A stretch of DNA of 64,000 nucleotides. Origin: Clostridium sp. (GTDB taxonomy: Bacteria; Bacillota; Clostridia; Lachnospirales; Lachnospiraceae). Positions 45,252-54,113 of the stretch are shown here, in pieces; the first letter of the stretch is position 1; each line of letters opens with the position of its first letter. Both the position numbers and the translations under genes were made by a program. Under the pieces are notes generated by a model. It did no database searches and was not told where the DNA came from. It was given only the letters and a program-made list of their open reading frames with translations. The stretch is from contig JAMPFU010000004.1 in NCBI GenBank assembly GCA_023664385.1, positions 56,691 through 120,690 on the forward strand. The letters run 5' to 3'.

Positions 45252-45569
45252 TTAAAGCAGCTTACTAAATTCAAGCACCTTTTCAATGCTTCCGTCAATC
45301 TTAAGCTTGCCTAATGTAAATGCAGCCACAGGGTCAAGCTTACCCTCCATAAGGGCAAGGAAATTCTTTGATTTCATTGTAATCTTTGCCTGCCTGTCAA
45401 AATACTCATAAGGCTCAACAGAAAGCACGCCATCCTTTACCTCCACGTAAAAAGCGCCCTCTCCCTCGCCTGTTATATTTACCTGAATTGCAAGCAAATC
45501 CTTAACAGCACTTGTGTCCACATCCTTCAGCCTCTTTCTTACTGATTCTACTATTTCCTCGTATGTCAT
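45252..45569 (-). CDS. SCP2 sterol-binding domain protein
   Basis: A 105-residue single-domain protein matching the bacterial SCP2 pattern: VQVNITGEG.GAFYVEVKDGVLSVEPYEY and ITMKSKNFLALMEGKLDPVAAFTLGKLKIDGSIEKVLEF. SCP2 folds bind lipids in a hydrophobic tunnel; the ligand in bacteria is seldom known. I prefer the second ATG at 45569, with AAGGGGGAA upstream. GTTACGTTCAAAAG lies just before the ribosome site, one of the recurrent GTTCAA leaders. Confidence 0.88.
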   Translation of the reverse strand: MTYEEIVESVRKRLKDVDTSAVKDLLAIQVNITGEGEGAFYVEVKDGVLSVEPYEYFDRQAKITMKSKNFLALMEGKLDPVAAFTLGKLKIDGSIEKVLEFSKLL

Positions 45570-45683
45570 AATCATTCCCCCTTCTTTTGAACGTAACCAT
45601 GTCAAAATTGAATTTCAACATAATTATATACAATTTTGGTATCATGTGTCAATGTAATTTTGTCTATTTTTACTACATTTTAG

Positions 45684-46265
45684 TCAATTATCATCGAGTT
45701 GTTTCGACATAGCTTTGTTATTGCCTCCCATTCTTTTTTCCGCAGCCTTCACGGTAATAACACCTAAGACACCTGCCGCAATTCCTATTAATATGCCTGC
45801 AATGACATCAGACGGATAATGTGCACCTAAATAAAGCCTGCTCCACGCTATCAGCACCGATATAATAAGGGCAGTGATGCCATATTTTTTAGGCATCATA
45901 ATACAAATGACTGCCACAGCAACAAATGCGTGACTTGCATGTCCTGAGGGAAAGGACGCATCCACAGGTTCAGGTATCAGGCACCGCAAGCCCTCCACAA
46001 CCTCATAGGGGCGTATGCGCCCAACCATATTTTTGAGCCATACATTTACAAGAAGTGCATTTATAACAAGACCGATGGAAAGTGCAAATCCTGTTTTTCT
46101 TGTTGACTTAAATAACAAAAATAAAACCGTCACAGTTATCCAAAAAAGCCCCTTGTTCCCAAGTCTTGTCACTGCTTTCATTATGCCAGTCATCAAATCC
46201 GTTCTTAAATTTTCCTGTATCCACAAAAGGATATTACCGTCTAATTCCAAAAGCTGCTGTATCAT
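45684..46265 (-). CDS. PAP2-family lipid phosphatase
   Basis: 193 residues with about five membrane helices and the three phosphatase motifs KNMVGRIRP, PSGHAS and SRLYLGAHYPSDV. Family members act as undecaprenyl-pyrophosphate phosphatases (BcrC) or phosphatidylglycerophosphate phosphatases. The substrate here is not resolved. The ATG at 46265 has GGGAGGTGAGCC upstream; the frame opens earlier at 46340 without support. Confidence 0.9.
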   Translation of the reverse strand: MIQQLLELDGNILLWIQENLRTDLMTGIMKAVTRLGNKGLFWITVTVLFLLFKSTRKTGFALSIGLVINALLVNVWLKNMVGRIRPYEVVEGLRCLIPEPVDASFPSGHASHAFVAVAVICIMMPKKYGITALIISVLIAWSRLYLGAHYPSDVIAGILIGIAAGVLGVITVKAAEKRMGGNNKAMSKQLDDN

Positions 46266-46590
46266 GTGGCTCACCTCCCTCAGTTTAATTGTGTCATGTA
46301 AAACGCTGCTTTTCGAACGTCCGCTGTACAATATAGGCAACTAGTTTTTAGAAGTATCATGTTTTGTTCATCTCTTGAATCATGATTTGGCAATTGCAGG
46401 GTTCTGTTTTTCTATAATCGTACGTCTATCAGCCCTGATTTTTTCGGTTGATTATTTCCCACTATTTGTATATAATATCAGCGTCTGACAGACAAAATCA
46501 CTTTATCCCTTTATGCGGACTGCACTACATAAAATAACATTGCTTGTTGTATTATATAATAAAAAATTAGGTTTTAATAGGAGTTTTTTC
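46266..46590. other. Divergent gap between PAP2 and PHP genes
   Basis: I see no gene. An AT-rich stretch before 46591 contains TATAAT near 46554. At 46310-46370 there is CGAACGT followed by CTGTACAAT and ATGTTTTGTTCAT, pieces resembling the inverted repeat at 28049-28118. Confidence 0.45.
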
Positions 46591-47427
46591 ATGGAGTTCA
46601 TAGATTTACACGTACATTCCAATGCCTCGGACGGTTCCTTTACACCGTCACAGGTTGCCGACCTTGCATTAGATGCAGGGCTTCGGGCAATTGCACTTAC
46701 CGACCACGATACCATCGACGGTATATCCGAGATTATGAATTACACAAAGGACAAGCCCTTAGAGGTTGTACCCGGCATCGAGCTTTCCTGCTACTACCAA
46801 AATCGCGAGGTTCACATACTGGGCTTTTATGTGGATTACGAAAACCCAGACCTGAATCGTGAGCTTTCATTTTTGAAGGAAGCAAGGGAAGGCAGAAATA
46901 TTAAAATGATTGAGCTGATGCAAAAGGACGGTCTTCCCATAACGATGGAAAAGCTGTTACACGGCAACCCTGACAGTGTCATTACAAGGGCACATTTTGC
47001 ACGTGTTCTTGTGGAAGAAGGAATCTGTAAGGACAAAGAAGTTGCTTTCCGGAAATATATCGGTATCGGCTGTAAATATTATCTGCCAAAGCCACAGGTT
47101 ACGTGCGAGACAGCTATGCATATCCTTACAACATACAGCAAAGCTGCCTTTCTTGCCCATCCCCTTCTCTACCATCTGGGTTACAGGCAAATCGAGGAAC
47201 TGCTTGTTTATCTGAAAGGCTTGGGCTTAAAGGGCTTGGAGGCTTACCACTCCTCAAACAATGCATATGAAAGCGACAAGCTGCGTCAGATTGCCCAAAC
47301 GCTTGACCTTGGCATTTCGGGCGGCTCTGATTTTCACGGCATCATAAAGCCAAATATTCAGCTTGGCGTAGGACGTGGTAATATGCGGATTCCTTACAGA
47401 TTACTGGAGCATATCAAAACGCTGTAA
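46591..47427 (+). CDS. PHP-domain phosphoesterase (YciV/RNase AM type)
   Basis: 278 residues with metal-binding motifs DLHVHSNASDG, ALTDHDTIDG, GIELSC, RAHFAR, LAHPLLY and SGGSDFHG. Close relatives remove the 3' phosphate of nucleoside 3',5'-bisphosphates or trim 5' ends of RNA; the exact role here is inferred from family. The ATG at 46591 follows TAGGAGTTTTTTC. It is read away from the PAP2 gene and converges on the MATE operon. Confidence 0.9.
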   Translation: MEFIDLHVHSNASDGSFTPSQVADLALDAGLRAIALTDHDTIDGISEIMNYTKDKPLEVVPGIELSCYYQNREVHILGFYVDYENPDLNRELSFLKEAREGRNIKMIELMQKDGLPITMEKLLHGNPDSVITRAHFARVLVEEGICKDKEVAFRKYIGIGCKYYLPKPQVTCETAMHILTTYSKAAFLAHPLLYHLGYRQIEELLVYLKGLGLKGLEAYHSSNNAYESDKLRQIAQTLDLGISGGSDFHGIIKPNIQLGVGRGNMRIPYRLLEHIKTL

Positions 47428-47515
47428 ACGGATAATATAAATGCACAAAACATTTCCATATGTACCGTTCCTAGTTTCTATCAATTTTGCCTTTACAGTG
47501 TAATGTCCTGCTTAT

Positions 47516-48166
47516 TTATTCTTTTTCAATAAAACGCCACTCACAAAACCGTTTTTGCATACATCTGTCATCCCATGTTTTATCTATGTACTGTTCAATC
47601 GCGTTATGGGGTGATATTCCCTGATGCCGCTTTGACCACCGGTAAATACAAACTGATGTAACTAACAAATTGACCGCCATAAACATACTAAAACAAATAC
47701 AGACAATATTCCATATGGTTCCACGCATTTTAAAGAACAAGTTTTGTAATGGGCACACACACCATTTGGAAAATACAATTCCAGCAACACCCCATCCAAG
47801 GGTAAAGATAGGACAAACCAATCCATCAATATTCAAAAATCGATTACTGTAATTCCATGCCATCATATGCAGCCCATATTTCAAAAGTGCACCACAAAGG
47901 TATTCAACCACAGTGGCGGCAAAGGAAAAAACAATAAATTGCAAAATAAGGTTTTTCCCTTTCATCATAATTGCACCGATATATAAAACAACCGCCCCGA
48001 CCCCATAAATCATGCAAAACGGTCCCCATATAGCTACCGTGTGGGTTTCCCAGTGTCCGTACTTAAATACACAAAACACACCTTCAATGAGAACACCCAT
48101 CAGACTTCCCATTATAAACAGCCAAAACAGGTCCGAATAAACAATTTGCTGTTTCGTTTTACTCAT
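47516..48166 (-). CDS. CmpB/DUF1113-type membrane protein
   Basis: 216 residues, about six helices, of the family named putative ABC transporter permease (CmpB). FIMGSLMGVLIEGVFCVFKYGHWETHT, IWGPFCMIYGVGAV and LVCPIFTLGWG are its signatures. No ATPase is encoded nearby, and the family name is not backed by function. Its ATG overlaps the stop of the preceding small membrane gene by 4 bases, making it the last gene of the MarR-MATE operon. Its C-terminal tail is basic and rich in W and C. Confidence 0.8.
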   Translation of the reverse strand: MSKTKQQIVYSDLFWLFIMGSLMGVLIEGVFCVFKYGHWETHTVAIWGPFCMIYGVGAVVLYIGAIMMKGKNLILQFIVFSFAATVVEYLCGALLKYGLHMMAWNYSNRFLNIDGLVCPIFTLGWGVAGIVFSKWCVCPLQNLFFKMRGTIWNIVCICFSMFMAVNLLVTSVCIYRWSKRHQGISPHNAIEQYIDKTWDDRCMQKRFCEWRFIEKE

Positions 48167-48588
48167 AAACGTTCTCCTTTCGCTTTCTCTATTTCCGGAC
48201 GGTCTCTAAGCTTCTTATGCTCCGTCTTTTTCTTTCTTCCCGATTGGAAGGCAGCCTTTGTTTTCTGCAAGAGTTGTTTTAATACGGCAAGCGTTTTTTT
48301 ATCATTTGGAAACAGCCACCGCAGCAACACCAGTGCAATGACAAAGGTCACTATTTTCTCAGGTGAAATCGGAAGCCACAGGAACGCAAGATAAGCACCT
48401 GCCACAGCCATCATCCATCCAATTCCGTAATAAGTGCCGATTCCCAACATAATATACGACCACCCATTTGTAATCAGCCATGCAATACCGAAACACAATA
48501 AAAAATGTGGATTCAATAAAAAAGCAATTATTTTTTTGAACTTATCTTCAATTTTCATATTTTTTCTATCTGTGTTTTCCATCGCCAT
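48163..48588 (-). CDS. Small membrane protein of the MATE operon
   Basis: 141 residues; unrecognised. A charged N terminus is followed by three hydrophobic helices (about 20-42, 48-72, 77-92) and a long basic C-terminal tail rich in K and R. It sits 12 bases after the MATE gene and overlaps the next. Similar small proteins accompany MATE pumps in clostridia, but I can give no function. Confidence 0.6.
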   Translation of the reverse strand: MAMENTDRKNMKIEDKFKKIIAFLLNPHFLLCFGIAWLITNGWSYIMLGIGTYYGIGWMMAVAGAYLAFLWLPISPEKIVTFVIALVLLRWLFPNDKKTLAVLKQLLQKTKAAFQSGRKKKTEHKKLRDRPEIEKAKGERL

Positions 48589-48600
48589 ACTCCGTTCTTA

Positions 48601-49932
48601 TCACATATAGTGATATTTCTTTCTCTTTGCAAACAGGAATGCAATCGAGATAATAAAGGCAAAAATTTCTGCCGTTACATCTGCAAACCAGATACCATCA
48701 AGCTGAAACAGGATTGGCAAAACCAGGATTGCCGCCATTTTGAAAATAAAAGTACGCAGAAAAGAAATTGCCGCCGACACTCCACCGTCATTGAGTGCGG
48801 TAAAGAAGGACGAAGCAAAAACATTAAAGCCTACAATAATAAAGGATATTGTGGAAATCCGCAGTGCCCGCACTGTCATGTCAAGCAATACAGGATTATA
48901 GCCCACAAAAAGCTTTGCCAATGGAACAGCGAGAAGCTGTGCCGCCACAACCATTGCCGCACCTGTTATAAACATGAGAACATTACTCTTTTTCAGTAAA
49001 TTCTTTAGTTCTGCATGATTTCCCGCTCCATAATGATAGCTGATAATGGGTGCACTTCCCATTGAGTAGCCAATAAATATTGCTGCAAAAACAAACTGTA
49101 CATACATAAGCACTCCATAGGAAGCAACTCCGTTCTCACCTGCATATTTGAGTAATTGGAAATTATACAAAATGCCTATTACCGCTGAGGTAGCGTTAGA
49201 TACCATTTCAGAAGAACCGTTAGCACAGGCTTTCAAAATTGGCTTCGCTTCCAGTTTTGTTTTTACCAGCTTCAACAAACTTGTATTCGGGTGCAGGAAA
49301 TAGATAAGCGGTATTACTGCTCCCACACACTGGCTTATGCCTGTGGCAAGTGCTGCACCCACAACACCCCATTTAAATATGGCAATAAATAAGGCATCCA
49401 ATACCATATTTGTTACACCAGCCGCCACAGTTGCCAAAAGACCAAGATTTGGTTTTTCTGCCGCAATCAAAAAACTTTGAAATGCATACTGCAGCATAAA
49501 GGGAACAGTAAAGCCCATTGTAATAACACCATACAGGACACAATATGGCAACATCCCTTCCGTTGCACCAAGCAGAAGGGACACGGGTTTCATTATCGCA
49601 ATCCCAACAGCAGTAAGAATAATGCCTACAATGACCGACACCCATATCATCATGGTAAAGTAACGATCTGCCTGCTCTTTTTCCTGCTCTCCCAAAATTT
49701 TGGCAACCAAAGCACTGCCACCGCTTCCCAGCATAAAACCCACACCACCCAGTATCGTATTAAAGGGCATAATCAGATTGATTGCAGCGAAAGCAGTATC
49801 ACCCACAAAATTAGAGACAAACAGACCATCCACGACACCATAAACTGAGGTAAATACCATCATCACAATCGATGGCATAACAAAACGTAGAAGGTGCTTA
49901 TAATTAAAATGGTCAGATAATTGAATCTTCAT
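48601..49932 (-). CDS. MATE-family efflux transporter
   Basis: 443 residues in 12 helices forming two related halves. PSIVMMVFTSVYGVVDGLFVSNFVG at the start and MGFMLGSGGSALVAKILGE-like and YSMGSAPIISYHYGAGN motifs are typical. These pumps use sodium or proton gradients to expel cationic drugs or metabolites. It follows the marR gene, whose operator suggests induction by the substrate. GAAAGGAAAAAG precedes the ATG. Confidence 0.93.
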   Translation of the reverse strand: MKIQLSDHFNYKHLLRFVMPSIVMMVFTSVYGVVDGLFVSNFVGDTAFAAINLIMPFNTILGGVGFMLGSGGSALVAKILGEQEKEQADRYFTMMIWVSVIVGIILTAVGIAIMKPVSLLLGATEGMLPYCVLYGVITMGFTVPFMLQYAFQSFLIAAEKPNLGLLATVAAGVTNMVLDALFIAIFKWGVVGAALATGISQCVGAVIPLIYFLHPNTSLLKLVKTKLEAKPILKACANGSSEMVSNATSAVIGILYNFQLLKYAGENGVASYGVLMYVQFVFAAIFIGYSMGSAPIISYHYGAGNHAELKNLLKKSNVLMFITGAAMVVAAQLLAVPLAKLFVGYNPVLLDMTVRALRISTISFIIVGFNVFASSFFTALNDGGVSAAISFLRTFIFKMAAILVLPILFQLDGIWFADVTAEIFAFIISIAFLFAKRKKYHYM

Positions 49933-50056
49933 TTCTTTTTCCTTTCAAAATACCGTCTTGCACGCATTTTACGCTATGCTGTGCAGGATAACATCAGTGC
50001 TTCTTCCTACTATGACTGTATCTCATTTGACTTTTTCATTCCTCACTGTATCTGAA

Positions 50057-50515
50057 TCAGTCCATCGGAAGGGAATGTTTTTTCCCGTATTCTTCCCGCA
50101 TAAACCGGTTGAGCTTGCGAAAAACCGAAATAAAAAGCTCTCTTTCATCCTCAGGGATTTCGGAAAAAGCTGTCTGTTCGATTTCCTCTGTTTCCCCTAT
50201 TACTTTTTCACAAAACTGCTTTCCTGCTTCTGTAAGAACAATGTGCTTTCTGTTACGGGTATTCGGAATCACCTCCAGCGTAATCCAATCTTTTTTTAAC
50301 ATTGCAGTAATGGAAGTATTGACCGTCTGTTTGGAATATGACCACTTATCGCACAAATCCACTTGTGAAACAGGTTCGTCATAGTTGTACAAAATATATA
50401 AAATCCAATATATACTGTCTGTAAGACCATAGCTTCGTGCTATGTTATGGTAGATTTCATCACTCTCATTGCAAAGCTGATTCATTTCTATCATTTGTTT
50501 TTTTATTGTGTTCAT
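50057..50515 (-). CDS. MarR-family transcriptional repressor
   Basis: 152 residues, winged HTH at about 35-105: QVDLCDKWSYSKQTVNTSITAMLKKDWITLE and the wing NTRNRKHIVLTEAGKQF. MarR dimers bind palindromes and release them on ligand binding. It is the first gene of a unit with the MATE pump and two membrane proteins. A perfect 19-bp inverted repeat covers its promoter. AAGGAGCAGTAC precedes the ATG. Confidence 0.93.
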   Translation of the reverse strand: MNTIKKQMIEMNQLCNESDEIYHNIARSYGLTDSIYWILYILYNYDEPVSQVDLCDKWSYSKQTVNTSITAMLKKDWITLEVIPNTRNRKHIVLTEAGKQFCEKVIGETEEIEQTAFSEIPEDERELFISVFRKLNRFMREEYGKKHSLPMD

Positions 50516-50539
50516 GTACTGCTCCTTTCATACAAAATA

Positions 50540-50593
50540 AAGTGTCTGTTTTCGGACTTATTACATGATAGTCCGAAAACAGACACTTGTCAA
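50540..50593 (-). promoter_or_regulatory. MarR promoter and operator, perfect 19-bp inverted repeat
   Basis: Arms at 50540-50558 and 50570-50588 are perfect complements over 19 bases around an 11-base spacer. On the minus strand TTGACA (50593-50588), a 17-base spacer and TATCAT (50570-50565) form a consensus-grade promoter lying inside the repeat, so a dimer bound here would block RNA polymerase. Confidence 0.85.
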
Positions 50594-50665
50594 TAGATTC
50601 ATGAAAAAAATTACAACAATTACCATACATCTTTGGTCTATACATACCTAAATGCCACAAGACGG

Positions 50666-51382
50666 CTATATCTTAGATACAAACACGGAGCTTGGTATTT
50701 TGTTTACAATAAAGCCCACTGCCAGTATGCCCAGCACGCCAATCAGACCTGCTGCCATGACAAACGGAACCTGCAAAGCATCCGTTATCTGATTGATATA
50801 ATTTGACAGCATAATGGCAGGTATATATGCAAGGGTAGGCAGGATTGTAATAATCATCTGCAAAAAATTATTCTTTGTTATCCATAACAAAAAGCTGTAA
50901 ATGGATAATATAAAAGCACAAAAAACAGGCATCACCACAATCAGCTCCACCCATAAAAGAAACGAAAGCTTTATTACCAGTTGAAATTTCAGGTAAATGG
51001 TAACAAGCAAAAGCCCAAGTCCCAGCATGGAAAAAAGATAGCCGACAGCAACCCCAAACAGCAGCTGTCCCATCCAAATATACATTGCCGATTTTGCAGT
51101 GCCAAGCAGGGAATTTAATATCCCCTCCCTTTTGTCAGTAGATATGCTTTGGGAAATTACGACACACCCTGAAATACACATAATAAATATAACGAGAGAG
51201 GAACAAATGCCAAAGAGTGCATAATGATCCAGTACACCTTCCTCTAACAAAGTCTCTATATTAAAATAAAAGGTTGATACAAATACAAGCATATAAAATG
51301 CAATCAGCACTGCGGAGGAACCGATAAACTGCTTCCATTCCTTCCACATCATTCCCTTAATCATCGTCCGTTTCAATCCCAT
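50666..51382 (-). CDS. ABC-2 type permease
   Basis: 238 residues, six helices, with an N-terminal cytoplasmic segment and STDKREGILNSLLGTAKSAMYIWMGQLL, typical of ABC-2 permeases in bacitracin- or lantibiotic-type exporters and in antibiotic-resistance pairs. Its start overlaps the end of the ATPase gene by 26 bases. No two-component system accompanies this pair. The substrate is unknown. Confidence 0.85.
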   Translation of the reverse strand: MGLKRTMIKGMMWKEWKQFIGSSAVLIAFYMLVFVSTFYFNIETLLEEGVLDHYALFGICSSLVIFIMCISGCVVISQSISTDKREGILNSLLGTAKSAMYIWMGQLLFGVAVGYLFSMLGLGLLLVTIYLKFQLVIKLSFLLWVELIVVMPVFCAFILSIYSFLLWITKNNFLQMIITILPTLAYIPAIMLSNYINQITDALQVPFVMAAGLIGVLGILAVGFIVNKIPSSVFVSKI

Positions 51383-52256
51383 TCACCCCTACATAAATAT
51401 CTATCAAATCCTTGTACTCCTTGTTAAACTCAGAAAGTGCAATATCAGCATTTTTCAGTCTTTCGTAAACTGCATTTATATTCTCCTCATCCATAAACAG
51501 CTTAAGCTCGTCCGCCTCCAGCTTATAGGTATGGATGAACTCCCCGATACAATTTATAATTTGCTGCACATCCTTACCTTGCGGTACAATTCTTAGACAT
51601 TTAAAGCTGTCCCGCAGCAAATCCGTTATATTACCCTGCTTTGCAATTTTTCCGTCCTTTATAAAGCCCAGCCTGTTGCAGAACATTTTTACCTCACCCA
51701 TATTGTGGGACGTGTATAAAATCCCCCTGTTTCCCTGACCGACCCATTGTTTCAGACACTTTATCATTGTCATCTGACTGCTTAAATCAAGACCGTCAAA
51801 GGGTTCGTCCAATATGAGTAAATTGGGGTCAAATGCCAGTGTTCTGGCTAAAACCAGTCTTCTTTTCATTCCCTTGGAATACGTCAAAACCTTCTTATCC
51901 TTTACGTCATATAAATCAACAAGCCTTAGCATGCGTTCAGTGGCATCGTTACCCGCCTGCCCGAACATTCTCACATAAAATTCTATATTGTCACTGCCTG
52001 TTAATTGCGGGTATAAACAATTTTGGTCAAGCACCAGCCCCGCCTTATCATGCTTGTCCTTAAATGTAATTGTTCCCGCATCAAATTTTACAAGACCCGT
52101 TACAGACTTTATGATTGTCGTTTTTCCGATGCCGTTTGGTCCAATCAGCCCATAAATATCACCGATATTAAGGTCAAAGCTGATACCCTTAAGCACTTCT
52201 TTTTCCTTGTAGCTTTTGTAAATATCAGACACTGTCAATAATTTCATTTCATCCAT
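51357..52256 (-). CDS. ABC transporter ATPase
   Basis: About 299 residues. Walker A GPNGIGKTTIIKSV, Q-loop in LVLDQNCLYPQL, signature YSKGMKRRLVLARTL, Walker B LLILDEPFDGLD and TSHNMGEVKMFCNR are visible, plus a C-terminal extension as in BcrA-like subunits. The signature has SKGMK instead of SGGQ, common in this subgroup. The start is uncertain: 52256 is in-frame ATG, and a GTG at 52274 is possible. It pairs with the permease that overlaps its end. Confidence 0.9.
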   Translation of the reverse strand: MDEMKLLTVSDIYKSYKEKEVLKGISFDLNIGDIYGLIGPNGIGKTTIIKSVTGLVKFDAGTITFKDKHDKAGLVLDQNCLYPQLTGSDNIEFYVRMFGQAGNDATERMLRLVDLYDVKDKKVLTYSKGMKRRLVLARTLAFDPNLLILDEPFDGLDLSSQMTMIKCLKQWVGQGNRGILYTSHNMGEVKMFCNRLGFIKDGKIAKQGNITDLLRDSFKCLRIVPQGKDVQQIINCIGEFIHTYKLEADELKLFMDEENINAVYERLKNADIALSEFNKEYKDLIDIYVGVNGIETDDD

Positions 52257-52317
52257 AAAGTAAATTTTCCCCACTCAATATTTTCAACCAAATCATATCA
52301 TGCTGTTTGCCGCTGCG

Positions 52318-53223
52318 TCAACTGACTGCTTCATTCCCCTCAAACACTACCCGCACAGTAAAAACGCCGTCATGATAGTCTGCGCTTATGTCCCCTCCTA
52401 GGCTTTCCGTTAATGCCTTGGCAATGGAAAGTCCAAGTCCTGTCGACCGTCCTGCCGTCTCAACCGTGTAAAAACGGTCAAAAAGCCTGCCTACTGAAAT
52501 CTCGTCAAGGTCGGGGGAATGATTAGAAAATATAACCGTTCCGTCATAAGAAAGCCTTATCGTAAGATCCCCGTCACTATATTTGATTGCATTGGAAATA
52601 ATATTCGAGAAAATTCTTGCAAGGACAGTTTTATTTGACCGTCTTATTACCTTTTCCTCACATATTTCTATGACAGGCACTATCTCTTTTTCCGTTAAGG
52701 CGGCATAAAAATTGGAAATACATTCAAAAAGCACATGATTGATAACCACATCGCAAAGCTCGGTCTGCTGATTTTCAGAAATTGCAACCGAGTAATTTAA
52801 AAGCTCGTCCGTAAGCTGCTTAATCGCTTCAATACGACCCATTATAATTTCAAGATACCGTTTTGCATTTTCTGTTTTTTCCTCCTTTTCAAGCAGGCTC
52901 ATGTAACCACAAATTGCCGTAAGCGGCGTCCTGATGTCGTGGGATACATTAGTAAGCGCCTCCTTAAGCTCCCTGTCGCCAAGGCTTAATTTCAGTTGCT
53001 GCTCCCTTAAGCCTTTAAGCTGTACATTCAAATCCTCCGCCAGCAGCTTCATGTCCTTATCATTTGATGATAAGCAAATCAGTGTGTTTGTATCCTCCGA
53101 AAGCTTATCAGCAAGCTCCCGCCTGATTTCCCTTGCGGATTTTTTCAACATATATAGTTTGATTGACAGTGCCGCAAGCACAACAGCCATAGCAGCCAAA
53201 AGACACAAACACACCAATTCCAA
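52318..53223 (-). CDS. Sensor histidine kinase of the ABC-linked two-component system
   Basis: 301 residues. A single N-terminal helix (about 1-24) gives little outside surface, as in intramembrane-sensing kinases that read the state of their transporter. The H-box is LTNVSHDIRTPLTAICGYMSLLE, the ATPase part shows IISNAIKYSDGDL, FSNHSPDLDE, DRFYTVETAGRSTGLGLSIAKALTE. The start appears to be TTG at 53223 with GAGGTGA upstream. It is the last gene of the unit regulator, ATPase, permease, kinase, and probably phosphorylates the OmpR-type regulator at 55172. Confidence 0.9.
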   Translation of the reverse strand: MELVCLCLLAAMAVVLAALSIKLYMLKKSAREIRRELADKLSEDTNTLICLSSNDKDMKLLAEDLNVQLKGLREQQLKLSLGDRELKEALTNVSHDIRTPLTAICGYMSLLEKEEKTENAKRYLEIIMGRIEAIKQLTDELLNYSVAISENQQTELCDVVINHVLFECISNFYAALTEKEIVPVIEICEEKVIRRSNKTVLARIFSNIISNAIKYSDGDLTIRLSYDGTVIFSNHSPDLDEISVGRLFDRFYTVETAGRSTGLGLSIAKALTESLGGDISADYHDGVFTVRVVFEGNEAVS

Positions 53224-53243
53224 ACAATCACCTCAAATTCAGC

Positions 53244-54113
53244 TTATTTTAAATCCTTCCTTGAAAATATAAAAATTCCAATTCCCGATAAGCCTGCCGT
53301 TTCCACAACGCTTAACGCCATCAATATTACATACTCCGCCACATCTTCTGAAAGCCCATCCGAACGCACCAAACGGTAAAGCTGACAGCTGGGGAGTATG
53401 TCGTATAATGCCTCATAAACCTTGCGTTTCGTTCCTGTAATGTAATAACGGTTTTTCTCAGGTGGCAATTCAACCAACTCGCCTGTATTACCGTCTACCA
53501 CAATATCCGGATAATATTCGGGTGCAGAAAGCCGATTATCAATCGTCATTGCAGCCATAATCATCAGAAAGCCTATCAGTATAGCTGAGGCAAGTCCTGC
53601 CGACCTCGAAGCCCACACCACAACAATCAACAGATACAGGGCTGCAACGCAGATAAGGGCAAGGGTTTCCACAGCAATCAGTAATAACATCTCCTGCACA
53701 GGTGCATTTATTCCAAACAAAATGCCGCCTACAATCAGTATTGTTATGATAAAAATTAAATTTAATATCATTGTTGCTGCTCCACACACGATAAAGTTTG
53801 ACAGATAAATATGCACTCTTTTATGTCCTGCAATCAGCTTGTTCCGTATTGTTCCATAGGAATAATCCGTACCGATAAAATATCCTAAAAGCACTGCCGC
53901 CACAATAATTCCGTAAAAGCCGCCGATAAAAAGGAAGTCATCAGCAGAAAGATAGTCGCTTCCAAGCTCTGCAAATACCTCAGGATATTCTTTCATCTCC
54001 ATATATTGTTGAACAACACAAAATATCGGAAGCACAAACATTATAAGCATGGCAAAATAAAACAGCTTGTTTTTCATAAGTCTTGCAAATTCGGTTCTAA
54101 GAAGCTTACTCAT
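53244..54113 (-). CDS. ABC-2 permease, lantibiotic/bacitracin-immunity type
   Basis: About 289 residues, six helices. The opening SKLLRTEFARLMKNKLFYFAMLIMFVLP, the extracellular segment between the first two helices and FIGTDYSYGTIRNKLIAGHKR are typical of permeases of the BcrB/EcsB-like group. The ATG at 54113 follows AGGAGGTGAGAGAA and overlaps the ATPase stop by 8 bases. Together with the ATPase it probably exports or ejects a peptide antibiotic or lipid. Confidence 0.85.
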   Translation of the reverse strand: MSKLLRTEFARLMKNKLFYFAMLIMFVLPIFCVVQQYMEMKEYPEVFAELGSDYLSADDFLFIGGFYGIIVAAVLLGYFIGTDYSYGTIRNKLIAGHKRVHIYLSNFIVCGAATMILNLIFIITILIVGGILFGINAPVQEMLLLIAVETLALICVAALYLLIVVVWASRSAGLASAILIGFLMIMAAMTIDNRLSAPEYYPDIVVDGNTGELVELPPEKNRYYITGTKRKVYEALYDILPSCQLYRLVRSDGLSEDVAEYVILMALSVVETAGLSGIGIFIFSRKDLK

